A stretch of DNA of 64,000 bases from Chitinibacter fontanus (lineage in GTDB: Bacteria; Pseudomonadota; Gammaproteobacteria; Burkholderiales; Chitinibacteraceae): NCBI RefSeq assembly GCF_013423785.1, contig NZ_CP058952.1:1178001-1242000 (forward strand). Reading direction: 5' to 3'. This document shows positions 16,948-26,563 of the stretch, in pieces. Each line of letters opens with the position of its first letter. Positions within the stretch are counted from its first letter, which is position 1. Below the pieces are notes generated by a model, which saw only the letters and a list, made by a program, of their open reading frames with translations, had not been told where the DNA came from and ran no database searches. The translations under genes and the position numbers were made by a program.

Positions 16948-18384
16948 TTACTTGCAGACGCCTAGATCTTTCCAAACACCCCATTGGCTGTTTAGATCTG
17001 GCTTCTCATTGGTCGTCCACCATTTATTTTCAAAGTTGCGACCACCGTAGCTCACTTTTGTACCTGGAGCGGCATAGACTTTGCCCGCTTCCCATGCCGC
17101 CACGCAGCTATTGCTTGGTGCTGCGGTTGGCGTAACGACCGGTTTTGCCGTCGGTGTCACCACTGGAGCAGGTGTCGGGGTTGGAGTTACCACTGGTTTA
17201 GCAGTTGGCGTAACAACAGGACCTGGTGTAGCAGTTACCACTGGGGCTGGTGTAGGAGTAACCACTGGCTTTGGAGTCGGTGTCACAACTGGAGCTGGGG
17301 TCGGGGTTACCACTGGCGCAGGAGTTGGCGTAACCACCGGTGCAGGTGTCGGGGTCACAACGGGTTTTGGTGTGACATTAGCCGGTGAGGAAATATCCAC
17401 ACGGAAAATATAGTCTTCACCACTGCGGCTATATACGCGGTTTTCTTGCGCGCTTTGCACTGGCGCAACGGCACCATTGGCTTGCAACACACCAACGCTC
17501 ACAAACTTCGATGAACCATTCACTTTCTGCGCCAGGAAATATGGCCAGATATTCATTTGCGTCAGATCTGCGCCAGTCTGTGCATCAAAATCAGCTACGA
17601 TTTGTGACGACTCCAGATCCACCCCGTTTTTATCAAACAGGCGGAATGTCACGGTCGATTTCTCTGCCAAATTGGCTTGTGCACGAATCTGACCGAGCTC
17701 TTTGTAAGTGGAAATCGTGCCCGGGAAGTTCACATCCGAGCAAGAATAGAATGCCTCGGCACTATCGCTACGCTGCCAAGTTACAAAAATAATGTGCTTG
17801 CCGGTTTTCTTCGGCAAAGTGCACGACATTTTGTAGCGCTTATCCGCAGTCACCACTGGAAGGTTTTTAGCTTTATCGCTAAATTTGCAAAAGCCTTCGC
17901 CGTAAACGCCTTCCAAATCGCTCCAAGACAGAGCCTGATTAGGATTCCAGCCATCTTTAGTCACATAAAACACCCAGTCGGTAGTCGCATGTGGCGCAGG
18001 GGCATTGAAAGTAAATTCAAATTTACCATTCGCATCGGGAGCGATATTGGTCGCAGACCAGTCGGTGCGTGGCAAATTCAAGCCGGCATAATTGGCTTTA
18101 CCACCTGCACAGAGCTGACCATCCGGCACAAAACCTTTGTGATTACCGGCAGGCAACTGATTGACGCCTGACCAGTCATACAGAAACTGCGGGCCAGAAA
18201 CAGAAACTGCCGCTTGGCAAGCTGCTGATTTTGGATTTTCCGGGCCTTCGTTAAAGCAGCTTAATACGCGGCTAACGGGTACTTCCATCGAGCCATGAGC
18301 TAATACCAACTGACCCGCAGTTAGTAAACCAAGGCCAAGTGCGATACGTACGGGCAGAGCATACCCGTTGCGTGGTACATGCAT
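16948..18384 (-). CDS. Secreted chitin-active lytic polysaccharide monooxygenase (AA10, GbpA-like) with CBM5/12
   Basis: A 478-residue secreted copper enzyme that oxidatively cleaves crystalline chitin. Order: signal peptide (1-29), AA10 domain beginning with the mature N-terminal His30 (HGSMEVPVSR), a GbpA-type second domain (about 225-335), a TP-rich linker (about 338-425), and a C-terminal CBM5/12 with KWWTT and QWGVWK. The histidine brace is His30 plus His132 (APHATTDW). ATG 18382-18384 is preferred over the in-frame ATG at 18396: GGAG sits 6-9 nt before it and it gives a normal signal peptide. It lacks one of the four modules of Vibrio GbpA. It should work with the chitinases at 1-3980. 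Confidence 0.95.
   Translation of the reverse strand: MHVPRNGYALPVRIALGLGLLTAGQLVLAHGSMEVPVSRVLSCFNEGPENPKSAACQAAVSVSGPQFLYDWSGVNQLPAGNHKGFVPDGQLCAGGKANYAGLNLPRTDWSATNIAPDANGKFEFTFNAPAPHATTDWVFYVTKDGWNPNQALSWSDLEGVYGEGFCKFSDKAKNLPVVTADKRYKMSCTLPKKTGKHIIFVTWQRSDSAEAFYSCSDVNFPGTISTYKELGQIRAQANLAEKSTVTFRLFDKNGVDLESSQIVADFDAQTGADLTQMNIWPYFLAQKVNGSSKFVSVGVLQANGAVAPVQSAQENRVYSRSGEDYIFRVDISSPANVTPKPVVTPTPAPVVTPTPAPVVTPTPAPVVTPTPKPVVTPTPAPVVTATPGPVVTPTAKPVVTPTPTPAPVVTPTAKPVVTPTAAPSNSCVAAWEAGKVYAAPGTKVSYGGRNFENKWWTTNEKPDLNSQWGVWKDLGVCK
17115..17375 (-). repeat. Tandem repeat encoding the LPMO TPAPVV linker
   Basis: About ten imperfect copies of an 18-24-bp unit encoding Val-Val-Thr-Pro-Thr-Pro-Ala-Pro. 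The antisense strand gives a long open frame (17081-17413) purely as a consequence. Identity between units is high enough for slippage. Confidence 0.85.
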
Positions 18385-18418
18385 TGTCTTCTCCATTTAT
18401 TGTGGTGTGCTTCATATC

Positions 18419-18446
18419 GTTGATCAGTATTTTCTGATCTAGCAAC
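18419..18446. promoter_or_regulatory. Inverted repeat upstream of the LPMO gene
   Basis: GATCAG-N6-CTGATC (18422-18427, 18434-18439), with outer GTTG/CAAC bases extending the symmetry. It lies 35 bp upstream of the LPMO start, in the likely promoter region. The chitinase promoter block is not present here, so the LPMO may be controlled separately. Confidence 0.35.
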
Positions 18447-18619
18447 ACATAAGCAACTGATTATGCGCTGTTATTTTACGAACAATGGCGTTAACCATTC
18501 CGCTGGCAGAATTTATCAGGGGAGATTGAGTATGACAAGTGAAATGTAGCAAAAAGCCACACCCTACAATACTTGCCGGAGAATGCGCACAAAAATGGTA
18601 TCAAATGAAAACAGCATCA

Positions 18620-19309
18620 TTACCACCCCAACAGGGCAGCACCATGTTGTTTGAGCCAATGGCGTTCGGTTTTCCAGTGCGGGCACACCGCAGCTACAAT
18701 AGCCCAAAAGCGCGCCGAGTGATTCATTTCGGCCAGATGGGCCAATTCATGAATCACCACATAATCAATCACACTGGCGGGAGCTTGCATCAGTCGCCAA
18801 TTAAGTCGCACCACCCCGGCACTGGTGCAACTGCCCCAGCGACTACGTGCCGAGGACAACGCCAGTTGCTTCGGATGCAAGTCCATGCGGGTAGACCAGA
18901 TCGCCACGCGCTCGGCAAAATAAGACTTCGCGCTGCGTTGATAAAAACGGGCCAGCGCTTCGGCAATACGCGCTTCATTGGCGGCACACAAGTACAAGGT
19001 CTCGGGGGTCAATTTCCCACGCAAGGCAGGCTGCAAACTGCGCGGCTCCCCCATCCACCATACTGTTCCCCCCCAATGCAGTGGCGGTGGCAAGCTGGCT
19101 GCGGGGCGAGCAGCACGTTCAGCGAGTTTGGCCTGAATCCAGTTCAGTTTCAGGCCAATCACCCGCTCGGCTTCCTGTAAGGGTGCGCGTTGCGGTAGGA
19201 TAATCGTCAGACCCGTCGCATCAATTTTCAAACCGATGCTGCGTCGGCGGGCACTGCGCTGAACTGTGTAGGGTATATGGCCAGAAGCCAATTTGAAACT
19301 GGCCTGCAA
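18620..19309 (-). CDS. YgjP-like (M48/DUF45) metallopeptidase domain protein
   Basis: A protein of about 230 residues with the zinc motif HELAHLAEMNHSARFW near the C-terminus, characteristic of the YgjP/DUF45 group; SSARSRWGSC upstream of it is also typical. The physiological substrate of this family is unknown. The frame is open to an ATG at 19393, but that start would overlap plsC by 77 bp. TTG 19309, just after the plsC stop at 19317, is a more compact choice, so the start is uncertain. It is the last gene of the glyQ-plsC cluster. Confidence 0.75.
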   Translation of the reverse strand: MQASFKLASGHIPYTVQRSARRRSIGLKIDATGLTIILPQRAPLQEAERVIGLKLNWIQAKLAERAARPAASLPPPLHWGGTVWWMGEPRSLQPALRGKLTPETLYLCAANEARIAEALARFYQRSAKSYFAERVAIWSTRMDLHPKQLALSSARSRWGSCTSAGVVRLNWRLMQAPASVIDYVVIHELAHLAEMNHSARFWAIVAAVCPHWKTERHWLKQHGAALLGW

Positions 19310-19316
19310 AGCAATA

Positions 19317-20051
19317 CTACTCAGACTTTTGGTAGCAAGGGCCGCGTCCGGTGATTTGTTCCATCTCACCTTCGATCCATGCTTCCACTTCACTAATCAA
19401 GGCCAAGGAATTTTTTCCTTCCGGCAAAATTGGCTTACCAATACGAACGGTCACTTCACCTGGCCATTTGCAGAATGAATTTTTAGGCCAAAACTCACCA
19501 GAGTTCATTGCTACCGGCACAATCGGCACCTCCAGATCTTTCGCCAGACGCGCACCACCCTGCTTGTATTGACCGCGCTCACCCGGTTTGATACGTGTAC
19601 CCTCAGGGAAAATCACAATCCACAAGCCTTTATTGAGCCGATCACGCCCCTGCTCCATCAATTGGCGCTGTGCTTGTGCGCGCTGGCCACGATCGATCGC
19701 AATCGGTGAAGTTGCTGCTAAGCCCCAACCAAAGAATGGGATTTTGAGCAATTCGCGTTTGAGCACCCACACTTGCGGTGGGAAGATCAGCTGCAAAGCC
19801 ATGGTTTCCCAAGCAGATTGGTGCTTACACATAATCATCGCCGGGCCATGTGGGATATTCTCAGCACCTTCCACTTTAAAGCTCAAACCGCACGTAATTT
19901 TGAGCCAAGCAAACATCAGCCGTGACCACCAAGCGATAATTTTATTGCGATTCACCGCCGATAACGGAAAAATCAACAGCGCAATCACTGCGAAAATCGG
20001 CGTTAAAACCACCAAACCCAAGCTATATAAAACGGAACGAAACCAGATCAT
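19317..20051 (-). CDS. plsC: 1-acyl-sn-glycerol-3-phosphate acyltransferase (PlsC)
   Basis: A 244-residue membrane-bound acyltransferase converting lysophosphatidic to phosphatidic acid. It has an N-terminal helix (about 5-30), the catalytic block KHQSAWET and the glycerol-phosphate-binding block FPEGTR. The catalytic motif is HX4E rather than the textbook HX4D; from memory this variant is common in proteobacterial PlsC subfamilies. It follows gmhB by about 40 bp in a conserved Neisseriales order. Confidence 0.93.
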   Translation of the reverse strand: MIWFRSVLYSLGLVVLTPIFAVIALLIFPLSAVNRNKIIAWWSRLMFAWLKITCGLSFKVEGAENIPHGPAMIMCKHQSAWETMALQLIFPPQVWVLKRELLKIPFFGWGLAATSPIAIDRGQRAQAQRQLMEQGRDRLNKGLWIVIFPEGTRIKPGERGQYKQGGARLAKDLEVPIVPVAMNSGEFWPKNSFCKWPGEVTVRIGKPILPEGKNSLALISEVEAWIEGEMEQITGRGPCYQKSE

Positions 20052-20093
20052 TGAGCTACTTTTAGAAGTCAGAAGGGATTAAAACGTCGGCTA

Positions 20094-20630
20094 TTAATCG
20101 GCCAGCAAAGCATCACAGACCGCAGCCAGATCATCAAAGATACGGGTTCCGGCCGGCAATTGCGGATCATTTTCGGTTTTGGCACCATTACCCGTGCGAA
20201 CCAAAATGGCCTGACCACCTGCGCTGGCAACGGCCTGCAAATCACGCAATGAATCACCCACCATCAGGCAATCTTCCACATCCACCCGGAAACGGCGCGC
20301 AATATCCAGCACCATGCCCGGCGCCGGTTTGCGGCAATCACAAGCAGCATCGGGCGCATGTGGGCAAAAGAAAATCGCGTCAATATGGCCACCAGCATTA
20401 ACGACCGCGCGGTGCATTTTGGCATGAATCTGGTTGAGCATATCAATGTTAATAATGCCGCGCCCAATACAGCTTTGGTTGGTGGCCACCACAATAGTCC
20501 AGCCAGCGCGGGTTAATTCGCCAATGGCTTCCAAACTGCCAGGAATCGCAATCCACTCATCCGGTGATTTGATAAAGTCAGGGCGATCGTGGTTAATCAC
20601 CCCATCCCGATCGAGAATCAACAGCTTCAT
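20094..20630 (-). CDS. gmhB: D-glycero-beta-D-manno-heptose 1,7-bisphosphate 7-phosphatase
   Basis: A HAD-family phosphatase of LPS core heptose synthesis, about 178 residues. Motif I is LDRDGVIN, motif II is VATNQS, and the Cys/His zinc site reads CPHAPDAACDCRKP. The best start is ATG 20630 (MKLLILDRDG), the usual N-terminus of the family. ATG 20648 and TTG 20669 are in frame further upstream, and none has a strong ribosome-binding site. It lies between glyS and plsC in the same direction. Confidence 0.93.
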   Translation of the reverse strand: MKLLILDRDGVINHDRPDFIKSPDEWIAIPGSLEAIGELTRAGWTIVVATNQSCIGRGIINIDMLNQIHAKMHRAVVNAGGHIDAIFFCPHAPDAACDCRKPAPGMVLDIARRFRVDVEDCLMVGDSLRDLQAVASAGGQAILVRTGNGAKTENDPQLPAGTRIFDDLAAVCDALLAD

Positions 20631-20683
20631 GGTGGCATCGTTTTTCATGGCAGTTAAGGCACTCCGCAAGTGAACAAACCGGC

Positions 20684-22753
20684 TTATTCAGCCAGCAATG
20701 ACAACTCTGCAACTCGGTTCATCAACTCAGCCAAGTTACTGAGCAAGGCCAAACGATTACCACGCACAGCCAGATCATCGGCCATCACCATCACGCCGTC
20801 GAAGAACGCATCTACGGGTGCTTTCAACGCGGCCAATTGCTTCAGCGCATTGGTAAAGTCATTCGCCGCCAGGGCTTGCGTCACAGGTGCTTGAACCGCT
20901 TCAAGAGCCGCAAACAAGTCTTTTTCGGCTGCTTCTTGCAGCAGTGCAGCATTCAGCGCCGGCACTTCGCCTTCGACTTTTTTCAAGATATTGCGAATCC
21001 GTTTGTTCGCCGCCGCCAACGCTGCAGACTCTGGCAAGGCTTTAAATTCAGCCACCGCCGCCAAACGCGTTGTGACATCGTTAATTTGCGTTGGTTTGAG
21101 CGCCAATACCGCATCAATGTCCGCTGCCGGATATTCAGCCACCAGCAAGTTTTTCAGGCGGTCGAGCATAAAGCCGTATAAGCCCTCCACCGTGCCCTCA
21201 TTGATCAAGCCCGCTGGGAAGCTGGCCGCAGTCGTCGACAGCAAGACTTTCAAATCCAATGGCTGAACCAAGGCCATGCGCAATACACCCAAGGCAGCGC
21301 GACGCAGCGCGAATGGGTCTTTATCACCAGTTGGGATCAAGCCAATCCCGTAAATACCGACCAAGGTTTCGAGCTTATCTGCCAACGAAACGGCTTGCGC
21401 GATTGCGCCTTCAGGTAGGGTATCACCAGCAAACTTAGGTTTGTAGTGCGCTTCAACCGCATACGCCACCTCAGTATCCTCGCCATCATGCTTAGCGTAG
21501 TACTGACCCATAATGCCTTGCAGCTCTGGAAATTCGCCGACCATATCGGTCGACAAGTCAGCCTTGGCCAAATACGCTGCGCGCGTCGCTTTCGATACAT
21601 CAGCGCCGAGCAGCTTGGCGATTTCGCCTGCGATCGTTTCCAAGCGCGTCACGCGCTCAAGCTGCGAGCCGATCTTGTTGTGGTAAACGACATTGGCCAA
21701 TTTGCCAACGCGCGTGTCGAGCTTGGCTTTTTTGTCTTGTTCGAAGAAGAATTTCGCATCCGATAAACGCGCACGCAACACGCGCTCGTTACCGTTGATG
21801 ATGTGGCTTGGATCATCGGTTTGCAGATTCGATACCAGCAGGAACTGGTTCATCAACTTGCCATTCGCATCGAGCAACGGGAAGTATTTCTGATTTTGCT
21901 GCATCGTCAAAATCAGGCATTCCTGCGGCACTTGTAGGAACTCGGCTTCAAATTCACCTTTGAGAACCACCGGCCATTCAACCAAGGCAGTCACTTCGTC
22001 AAACAGTGCATCATCTGCGGCAATTGTTGCATTGAGCGCGGCGGCAGCTTCTTTGAGCTTTTCGCCGATCAAGGCGCGACGCGCCGCGAAGCTGGCAATC
22101 ACTTTACCCTCATCGTGCATCTGGCGCGCGTATCCTTCAGCACTATTAATGCTGATATCACCATTCGACAAGAAGCGGTGACCACGCGTAACGCGACCTG
22201 ATTCAAGGTGCAATACTTTACCGGCAATCACATCACTGCCATGCAGCATGGTCAAGCCGTGAACTGGGCGGATAAATTGACCTTCACGATCTGCCCAGCG
22301 CATCATTTTTGGTGCAGGCAGTTTTTTCAATGTCGCAGCTACGATATCGCTCAATACGGCAGCGAGTGCTTCACCAGCTTTGACCGAACGGAATACATAC
22401 ACGTCTTGTTTACCGTCGTGAACGGTTTCCAAACTTTCTACTGCTTCAGGAGCGAGGCCACAAGAGCGGGCAAAGCCGAGTAGCGCAGGCGATGGTTTAC
22501 CATCTTTCATGCCCGCAGCCACGGCAGGGCCGCGTTTTTCGATGGTTTGCTCTGGCTGCACCGCAGCCACATTGGCAATCGTGACGGCCAAACGGCGTGG
22601 GCTGGCAAAAGTAACTGCCTCAGCATCTCCTGCGACAAAGCCCAATTTCACCAACTCGGCGAAAATCCCATCGGCAAACGCCGCGCCTAATTTTGACAAG
22701 GCTTTCGGTGGCAATTCTTCGGTAAAGAGTTCAATCAGTAATGTTGGATTCAT
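20684..22753 (-). CDS. glyS: Glycine--tRNA ligase beta subunit
   Basis: A 689-residue beta subunit of the alpha2beta2 glycyl-tRNA synthetase; it binds tRNA and has the C-terminal anticodon-binding domain. The N-terminus (TLLIELFTEELPPKAL) and the internal block EFPELQGIMGQYYA are diagnostic. It is separated from glyQ by a lipoprotein gene, whereas the two subunits are usually adjacent. gmhB follows closely in the same direction. Confidence 0.97.
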   Translation of the reverse strand: MNPTLLIELFTEELPPKALSKLGAAFADGIFAELVKLGFVAGDAEAVTFASPRRLAVTIANVAAVQPEQTIEKRGPAVAAGMKDGKPSPALLGFARSCGLAPEAVESLETVHDGKQDVYVFRSVKAGEALAAVLSDIVAATLKKLPAPKMMRWADREGQFIRPVHGLTMLHGSDVIAGKVLHLESGRVTRGHRFLSNGDISINSAEGYARQMHDEGKVIASFAARRALIGEKLKEAAAALNATIAADDALFDEVTALVEWPVVLKGEFEAEFLQVPQECLILTMQQNQKYFPLLDANGKLMNQFLLVSNLQTDDPSHIINGNERVLRARLSDAKFFFEQDKKAKLDTRVGKLANVVYHNKIGSQLERVTRLETIAGEIAKLLGADVSKATRAAYLAKADLSTDMVGEFPELQGIMGQYYAKHDGEDTEVAYAVEAHYKPKFAGDTLPEGAIAQAVSLADKLETLVGIYGIGLIPTGDKDPFALRRAALGVLRMALVQPLDLKVLLSTTAASFPAGLINEGTVEGLYGFMLDRLKNLLVAEYPAADIDAVLALKPTQINDVTTRLAAVAEFKALPESAALAAANKRIRNILKKVEGEVPALNAALLQEAAEKDLFAALEAVQAPVTQALAANDFTNALKQLAALKAPVDAFFDGVMVMADDLAVRGNRLALLSNLAELMNRVAELSLLAE

Positions 22754-22818
22754 TTATATCTGGCCGCCCTGCAGCCACCTCTTAATCGTTGGACAAAGCA
22801 CCGCGGTGCTTTGCGCTT

Positions 22819-23310
22819 TTACTCTTGTGCTGCGGCATCTTTCGCCGCCATCATTTTACAAATTTGATTCACAAAGTCTTCGCCAAATGTTCCGGCTTGC
22901 GGCTTGGTAAATTCCCATTGAAAGCCGGGTACATCATAACGCGCTACTTCTTCGTCATCGGCATCATTCATTGAAACCGCCACCCCGGCCATCTTGCCCG
23001 ACGGGCAGTCGATCACCTGCCGAGTGTATTTATTGCGGTACTTGCCTTTGGAGGTGCCATCGATCTGATCTTCATTAAACCGCTGCACCATCCAAACAAA
23101 GGTGTAGTTTTGCTCCGAGTAGCCTTCGTCATGCTTGATGGAGTTGACATCCACCAAGGTTTCAAACTCGGGCATTTTGCCGTAACTACGCCAATCGGTT
23201 TTTTTATACGGCACCGGCTCGGGGCCTTCCGTGCCGTCTTCAAATTTACCGCAAGCGATTAATGGCAAAATAAGAGCGCCAATGATTGAAGCAGTGAGAA
23301 GACGTCGCAT
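22819..23310 (-). CDS. Predicted lipoprotein between glyQ and glyS
   Basis: A 163-residue predicted lipoprotein with signal peptide and lipobox (LIAC, Cys20). The body resembles the surface-adhesin-E-like family of small Neisseriales/betaproteobacterial proteins (FETLVDVNSIK, YTFVWMVQRFNE, RQVIDCPSGKM). Function unknown. It starts 24 bp after glyQ and ends 65 bp before glyS, so it is almost certainly co-transcribed with them. Confidence 0.8.
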   Translation of the reverse strand: MRRLLTASIIGALILPLIACGKFEDGTEGPEPVPYKKTDWRSYGKMPEFETLVDVNSIKHDEGYSEQNYTFVWMVQRFNEDQIDGTSKGKYRNKYTRQVIDCPSGKMAGVAVSMNDADDEEVARYDVPGFQWEFTKPQAGTFGEDFVNQICKMMAAKDAAAQE

Positions 23311-23334
23311 AATGGAAGGCTCCGTTGCGTGAAT

Positions 23335-24243
23335 TTACTTGGTCGCAGCTAGCTCGGCCGCAGAGCACATTGGGAAACCCAAAGCCTCACGTGAATCATA
23401 GTAGGCTTGTGCTACTAAACGCGCCAAGGTACGAACACGACCAATATAAGCGGCACGTTCAGTCACCGAAATCGCGCCACGCGCATCGAGCAAGTTGAAC
23501 ATGTGCGAGCATTTCATCACCATCTCAAAGCCCGGTAACGCCAAGCCACCTTCGATCAGACGACGCGCTTCCGATTCAAAGTGATTGAACTGGTCAAACA
23601 AGAACGGCACGTTCGATTGCTCGAAGTTGTAGATTGATTGCTCAACTTCGTTTTGGTGATAAATATCGCCGTAAGTCACTTTTTGGCCATTTGGATATTC
23701 GGTCCAAACGATGTCGTAGATATTATCTACCCCCTGCAGGTACATCGCCAGACGCTCCACGCCATAAGTGATCTCGCCCAATACCGGCTTGCAATCGAGG
23801 CCACCCACTTGCTGGAAGTAGGTAAATTGCGTTACTTCCATGCCGTTGAGCCACACTTCCCAGCCCAAGCCCCACGCGCCCAAAGTCGGGCTTTCCCAGT
23901 CATCTTCAACAAAGCGCACATCGTGCACTTTGGTGTCGATACCGAGGTATTCGAGCGAGCCCAGATACAGCTCTTGGATATTATCGGGAGAAGGTTTGAG
24001 CGCAACTTGGTACTGGTAGTAATGCTGGCAGCGATTCGGGTTTTCGCCGTAACGTCCATCTTTCGGGCGGCGGCAAGGCTGCACATAGGCGGCATTCCAA
24101 GGCTCAGGGCCCAGTGAGCGCAAGAAAGTAGCCGTATGGAATGTACCAGCACCTACTTCGATGTCATAAGGCTGCAGCAAGGCACAACCGTGGTCGCTCC
24201 AGTAATTCTGGAGTTTTAATAGAATTTCCTGAAAAGTCAGCAT
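23335..24243 (-). CDS. glyQ: Glycine--tRNA ligase alpha subunit
   Basis: A 302-residue catalytic alpha subunit of glycyl-tRNA synthetase. Diagnostic blocks include [24 protein letters not shown], split here as [10 protein letters not shown] and LLQPYD, plus [19 protein letters not shown] (class II motif 2 region). First gene of glyQ / lipoprotein / glyS / gmhB / plsC / ygjP-like. The 250-bp gap to the divergent slt gene should hold both promoters. Confidence 0.97.
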   Translation of the reverse strand: MLTFQEILLKLQNYWSDHGCALLQPYDIEVGAGTFHTATFLRSLGPEPWNAAYVQPCRRPKDGRYGENPNRCQHYYQYQVALKPSPDNIQELYLGSLEYLGIDTKVHDVRFVEDDWESPTLGAWGLGWEVWLNGMEVTQFTYFQQVGGLDCKPVLGEITYGVERLAMYLQGVDNIYDIVWTEYPNGQKVTYGDIYHQNEVEQSIYNFEQSNVPFLFDQFNHFESEARRLIEGGLALPGFEMVMKCSHMFNLLDARGAISVTERAAYIGRVRTLARLVAQAYYDSREALGFPMCSAAELAATK

Positions 24244-24494
24244 GGCTCTCGGAGCGCAAATTGCGCATATACGTTCTGAATAGTCTCAATTCTACTTGTT
24301 TTTAGCGACTAAAAGCCATGTGTCGCAATGACAAGTCGCGCTGCGCAACATGCAATTTGCTCTGCATTGCAGCAAATGCGGCAAAATACCTACGCAAAAC
24401 TGAACAAATACAGGCATTGGGCGCAAGACAACACAGGCCTGCTCGTTTATGCTTAGGGTCTAAATCAAGCCTTCTGCCCGTGTTGTTTAAATCC

Positions 24495-26450
24495 ATGCTG
24501 AAAAAAACCGTCCTCCTCGCTTTAAGCTCACTGCTGGTTGCCAGCGCCCATGCCCGGATCAATCTGGATTCAGTCCGCGAAGCCAGCCGCTCACGAGATT
24601 TACAAACCCTAGCCACCCTTAGTGAACAAAGCGTTGGTGAACCGCTGGAGATGTATCCACGCTATTACTATCTCATCACACAAATCAATCAAACCGACGA
24701 AAATGATGCCAATGCTTTTCTGGCGCGGTATAGCCCTAGCCCAATGGCAGAGCGCTTTTTGGGGGATTGGCTAAAAGAATTAGCGCGGCGCCAAAACTGG
24801 TCGCAATATGAAGCGCTATACAGCAAGCTGGACAGCCCCAATACTGAACAAATTTGCAATAAACAACAGGCCACGATCAATCGTGGCGACTACAGCCAGT
24901 TGGGCAACCATAAGCAACTCTGGTTTAGCGGAAAAGCACAACCACAAGCCTGTAATAGTTATTTTGATACGTTGTTCCGACAAGGGCTGTTAACGGCTGA
25001 TGATGCCTGGATGCGCATTCGCTTGGCCTTAGCCAATAACCAACCCGATCTGGCACGCCAGCTAGCCGTGCGCGTGGGTAGTCCCGAGTACCTCGTACCT
25101 AAAGCACCTGTCGTTATCAAGCAAAAAAAGAAAAACATTGTTGTGCAAACGGCCAATATTAATACGGTCAATACCGCCCCTGAACGCTGGGTTAATGATA
25201 TTGAGCTTGGCACACGCGCTGGCCGCGAATTGTGGCTATTTGCGATAGAGAAAATTGGCCGAACCAACCCCAACCAAGCCGCCCGCTTGATCACAGAGCA
25301 AAGCCAACTGAGCAAAGAAGACCTACAGTTTGCATGGCAACAGCTAGGCCTAACTGCTGCAAGACGCTTGGCGCCCGAAGCGTCGGCGTGGCTCGAAAAA
25401 GGTCACTTGGAAGACCTCAGCGGTGAAGATCGGGCGTGGGGTATTCGCTCGGCGCTGCGAATTGGTGACTGGAAAACAGTAGAAAAAAGGATTAATGCAC
25501 TCCCTGCCAATGAACAAAATGACAATGCTTGGCGTTATTGGAAAGGCCGTGCTTTGCTGGCGCAGAATAACGGCGCTGCGGCCAATGCCATTTGGCTGTC
25601 ACTCTCGGAACAAATTGATTTTTACGGTCTACTGGCTAAAGAAGAACTTGGGGCGATCCTCAGTGCCCCCCAAGCTCCCTATAAAGCCAGTATTGATGAC
25701 TTGAAAGCGGTACAAGGTATACCCGCCATTCAACGGGCACTGGAACTGAATGCCCAAGGCTGGCGCAGCGAAGCCAATCGGGAATGGAATTGGGCGATGA
25801 AAGGGCTAAATGATCAGCAATTGCTGGCCGCGGCTGAATTAGCTGCGCGTAATCGCATGTATGACCGCAGTATTTACTCTGCCATGCGTCCGACCAACAC
25901 CCAGGATTTCGCCCTTCGCTTTCCGCAACCCTACCGCGACTCGATTGAGCCAGCAGCCAAGGCCAATGGCCTGGATCCGGCCTGGGTGTTCGGCTTGATA
26001 CGGCAGGAAAGTCGGTTTATAGCGGACATTCGCTCTAGTGCTGGAGCCACCGGTTTAATGCAACTGATGCCCGCAACTGCAACTTGGGTCGCCAAGAAAA
26101 TGGGCATGAGCGACTTTAAAATGTCCGATATGAGCGATCCAGCAATCAACCCCCAATTAGGCAGCTATTATCTAGCGTATTGGTATGATCGTTTTGGTGG
26201 CAATCCAGTATTGGCAACTGCGGGCTATAACGCCGGACCGGGCAATGCAGGCAAATGGCGAGGTGAACGTGAGCTGGAAGCGGCAATTTACATTGAAACC
26301 ATTCCTTTCACCGAAACTCGTGATTACGTCAAAGCAGTACTAACCAATGCAACGCATTACGCGCATTTTTTCAACAATAGCCCTACTCAGTTGATGAAGC
26401 GTTTACCCCCAGTGCCGGGCAAGAACACACAAAATGAAGTCGTGGAATAA
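24495..26450 (+). CDS. slt: Soluble lytic murein transglycosylase
   Basis: A 651-residue periplasmic enzyme cleaving peptidoglycan with formation of 1,6-anhydro-muropeptides. It has a signal peptide (MLKKTVLLALSSLLVASAHA), a long alpha-helical superhelix (about 25-470) and a C-terminal SLT domain (about 480-630). The catalytic Glu505 is in RQESRF, followed by SSAGATGLMQLMPATA and AGYNAGPGN. The frame opens further upstream (24318), but ATG 24495 gives the signal peptide. Its product is a natural partner of AmpD (54978-55580) in muropeptide recycling. Confidence 0.94.
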   Translation: MLKKTVLLALSSLLVASAHARINLDSVREASRSRDLQTLATLSEQSVGEPLEMYPRYYYLITQINQTDENDANAFLARYSPSPMAERFLGDWLKELARRQNWSQYEALYSKLDSPNTEQICNKQQATINRGDYSQLGNHKQLWFSGKAQPQACNSYFDTLFRQGLLTADDAWMRIRLALANNQPDLARQLAVRVGSPEYLVPKAPVVIKQKKKNIVVQTANINTVNTAPERWVNDIELGTRAGRELWLFAIEKIGRTNPNQAARLITEQSQLSKEDLQFAWQQLGLTAARRLAPEASAWLEKGHLEDLSGEDRAWGIRSALRIGDWKTVEKRINALPANEQNDNAWRYWKGRALLAQNNGAAANAIWLSLSEQIDFYGLLAKEELGAILSAPQAPYKASIDDLKAVQGIPAIQRALELNAQGWRSEANREWNWAMKGLNDQQLLAAAELAARNRMYDRSIYSAMRPTNTQDFALRFPQPYRDSIEPAAKANGLDPAWVFGLIRQESRFIADIRSSAGATGLMQLMPATATWVAKKMGMSDFKMSDMSDPAINPQLGSYYLAYWYDRFGGNPVLATAGYNAGPGNAGKWRGERELEAAIYIETIPFTETRDYVKAVLTNATHYAHFFNNSPTQLMKRLPPVPGKNTQNEVVE

Positions 26451-26489
26451 GACAAGCAGCACTAGGGTGCGGTGCTGGTATGCCATCGG

Positions 26490-26517
26490 CTCGGTAGCCA
26501 ACAAGCCGGTTGCCGAG
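26490..26517 (+). terminator. Possible terminator after slt
   Basis: A 10-bp stem with two G-U pairs: CTCGGTAGCC (26490-26499) pairs with GGTTGCCGAG (26508-26517). It is followed by only a weak T-rich stretch (TCTTTAGTAGTTT). Termination may be partial. Confidence 0.4.
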
Positions 26518-26563
26518 TCTTTAGTAGTTTGATAGTTCGTTTCCATTTACCAAGGAGTCGTAC

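Noticed and set aside
17115..17375. Regular repeats that could suggest a CRISPR array
   Set aside because: Units are imperfect, have no unique spacers, and encode a Pro/Thr linker in frame.
17081..17413. Plus-strand open frame rich in VTTGAGVG
   Set aside because: Antisense of the LPMO linker repeat.
22203..22520. Other-strand open frames inside glyS
   Set aside because: Shadows of a strongly conserved gene.
24318..24494. 59-codon upstream extension of slt
   Set aside because: Would bury the signal peptide; ATG 24495 gives a normal export signal.
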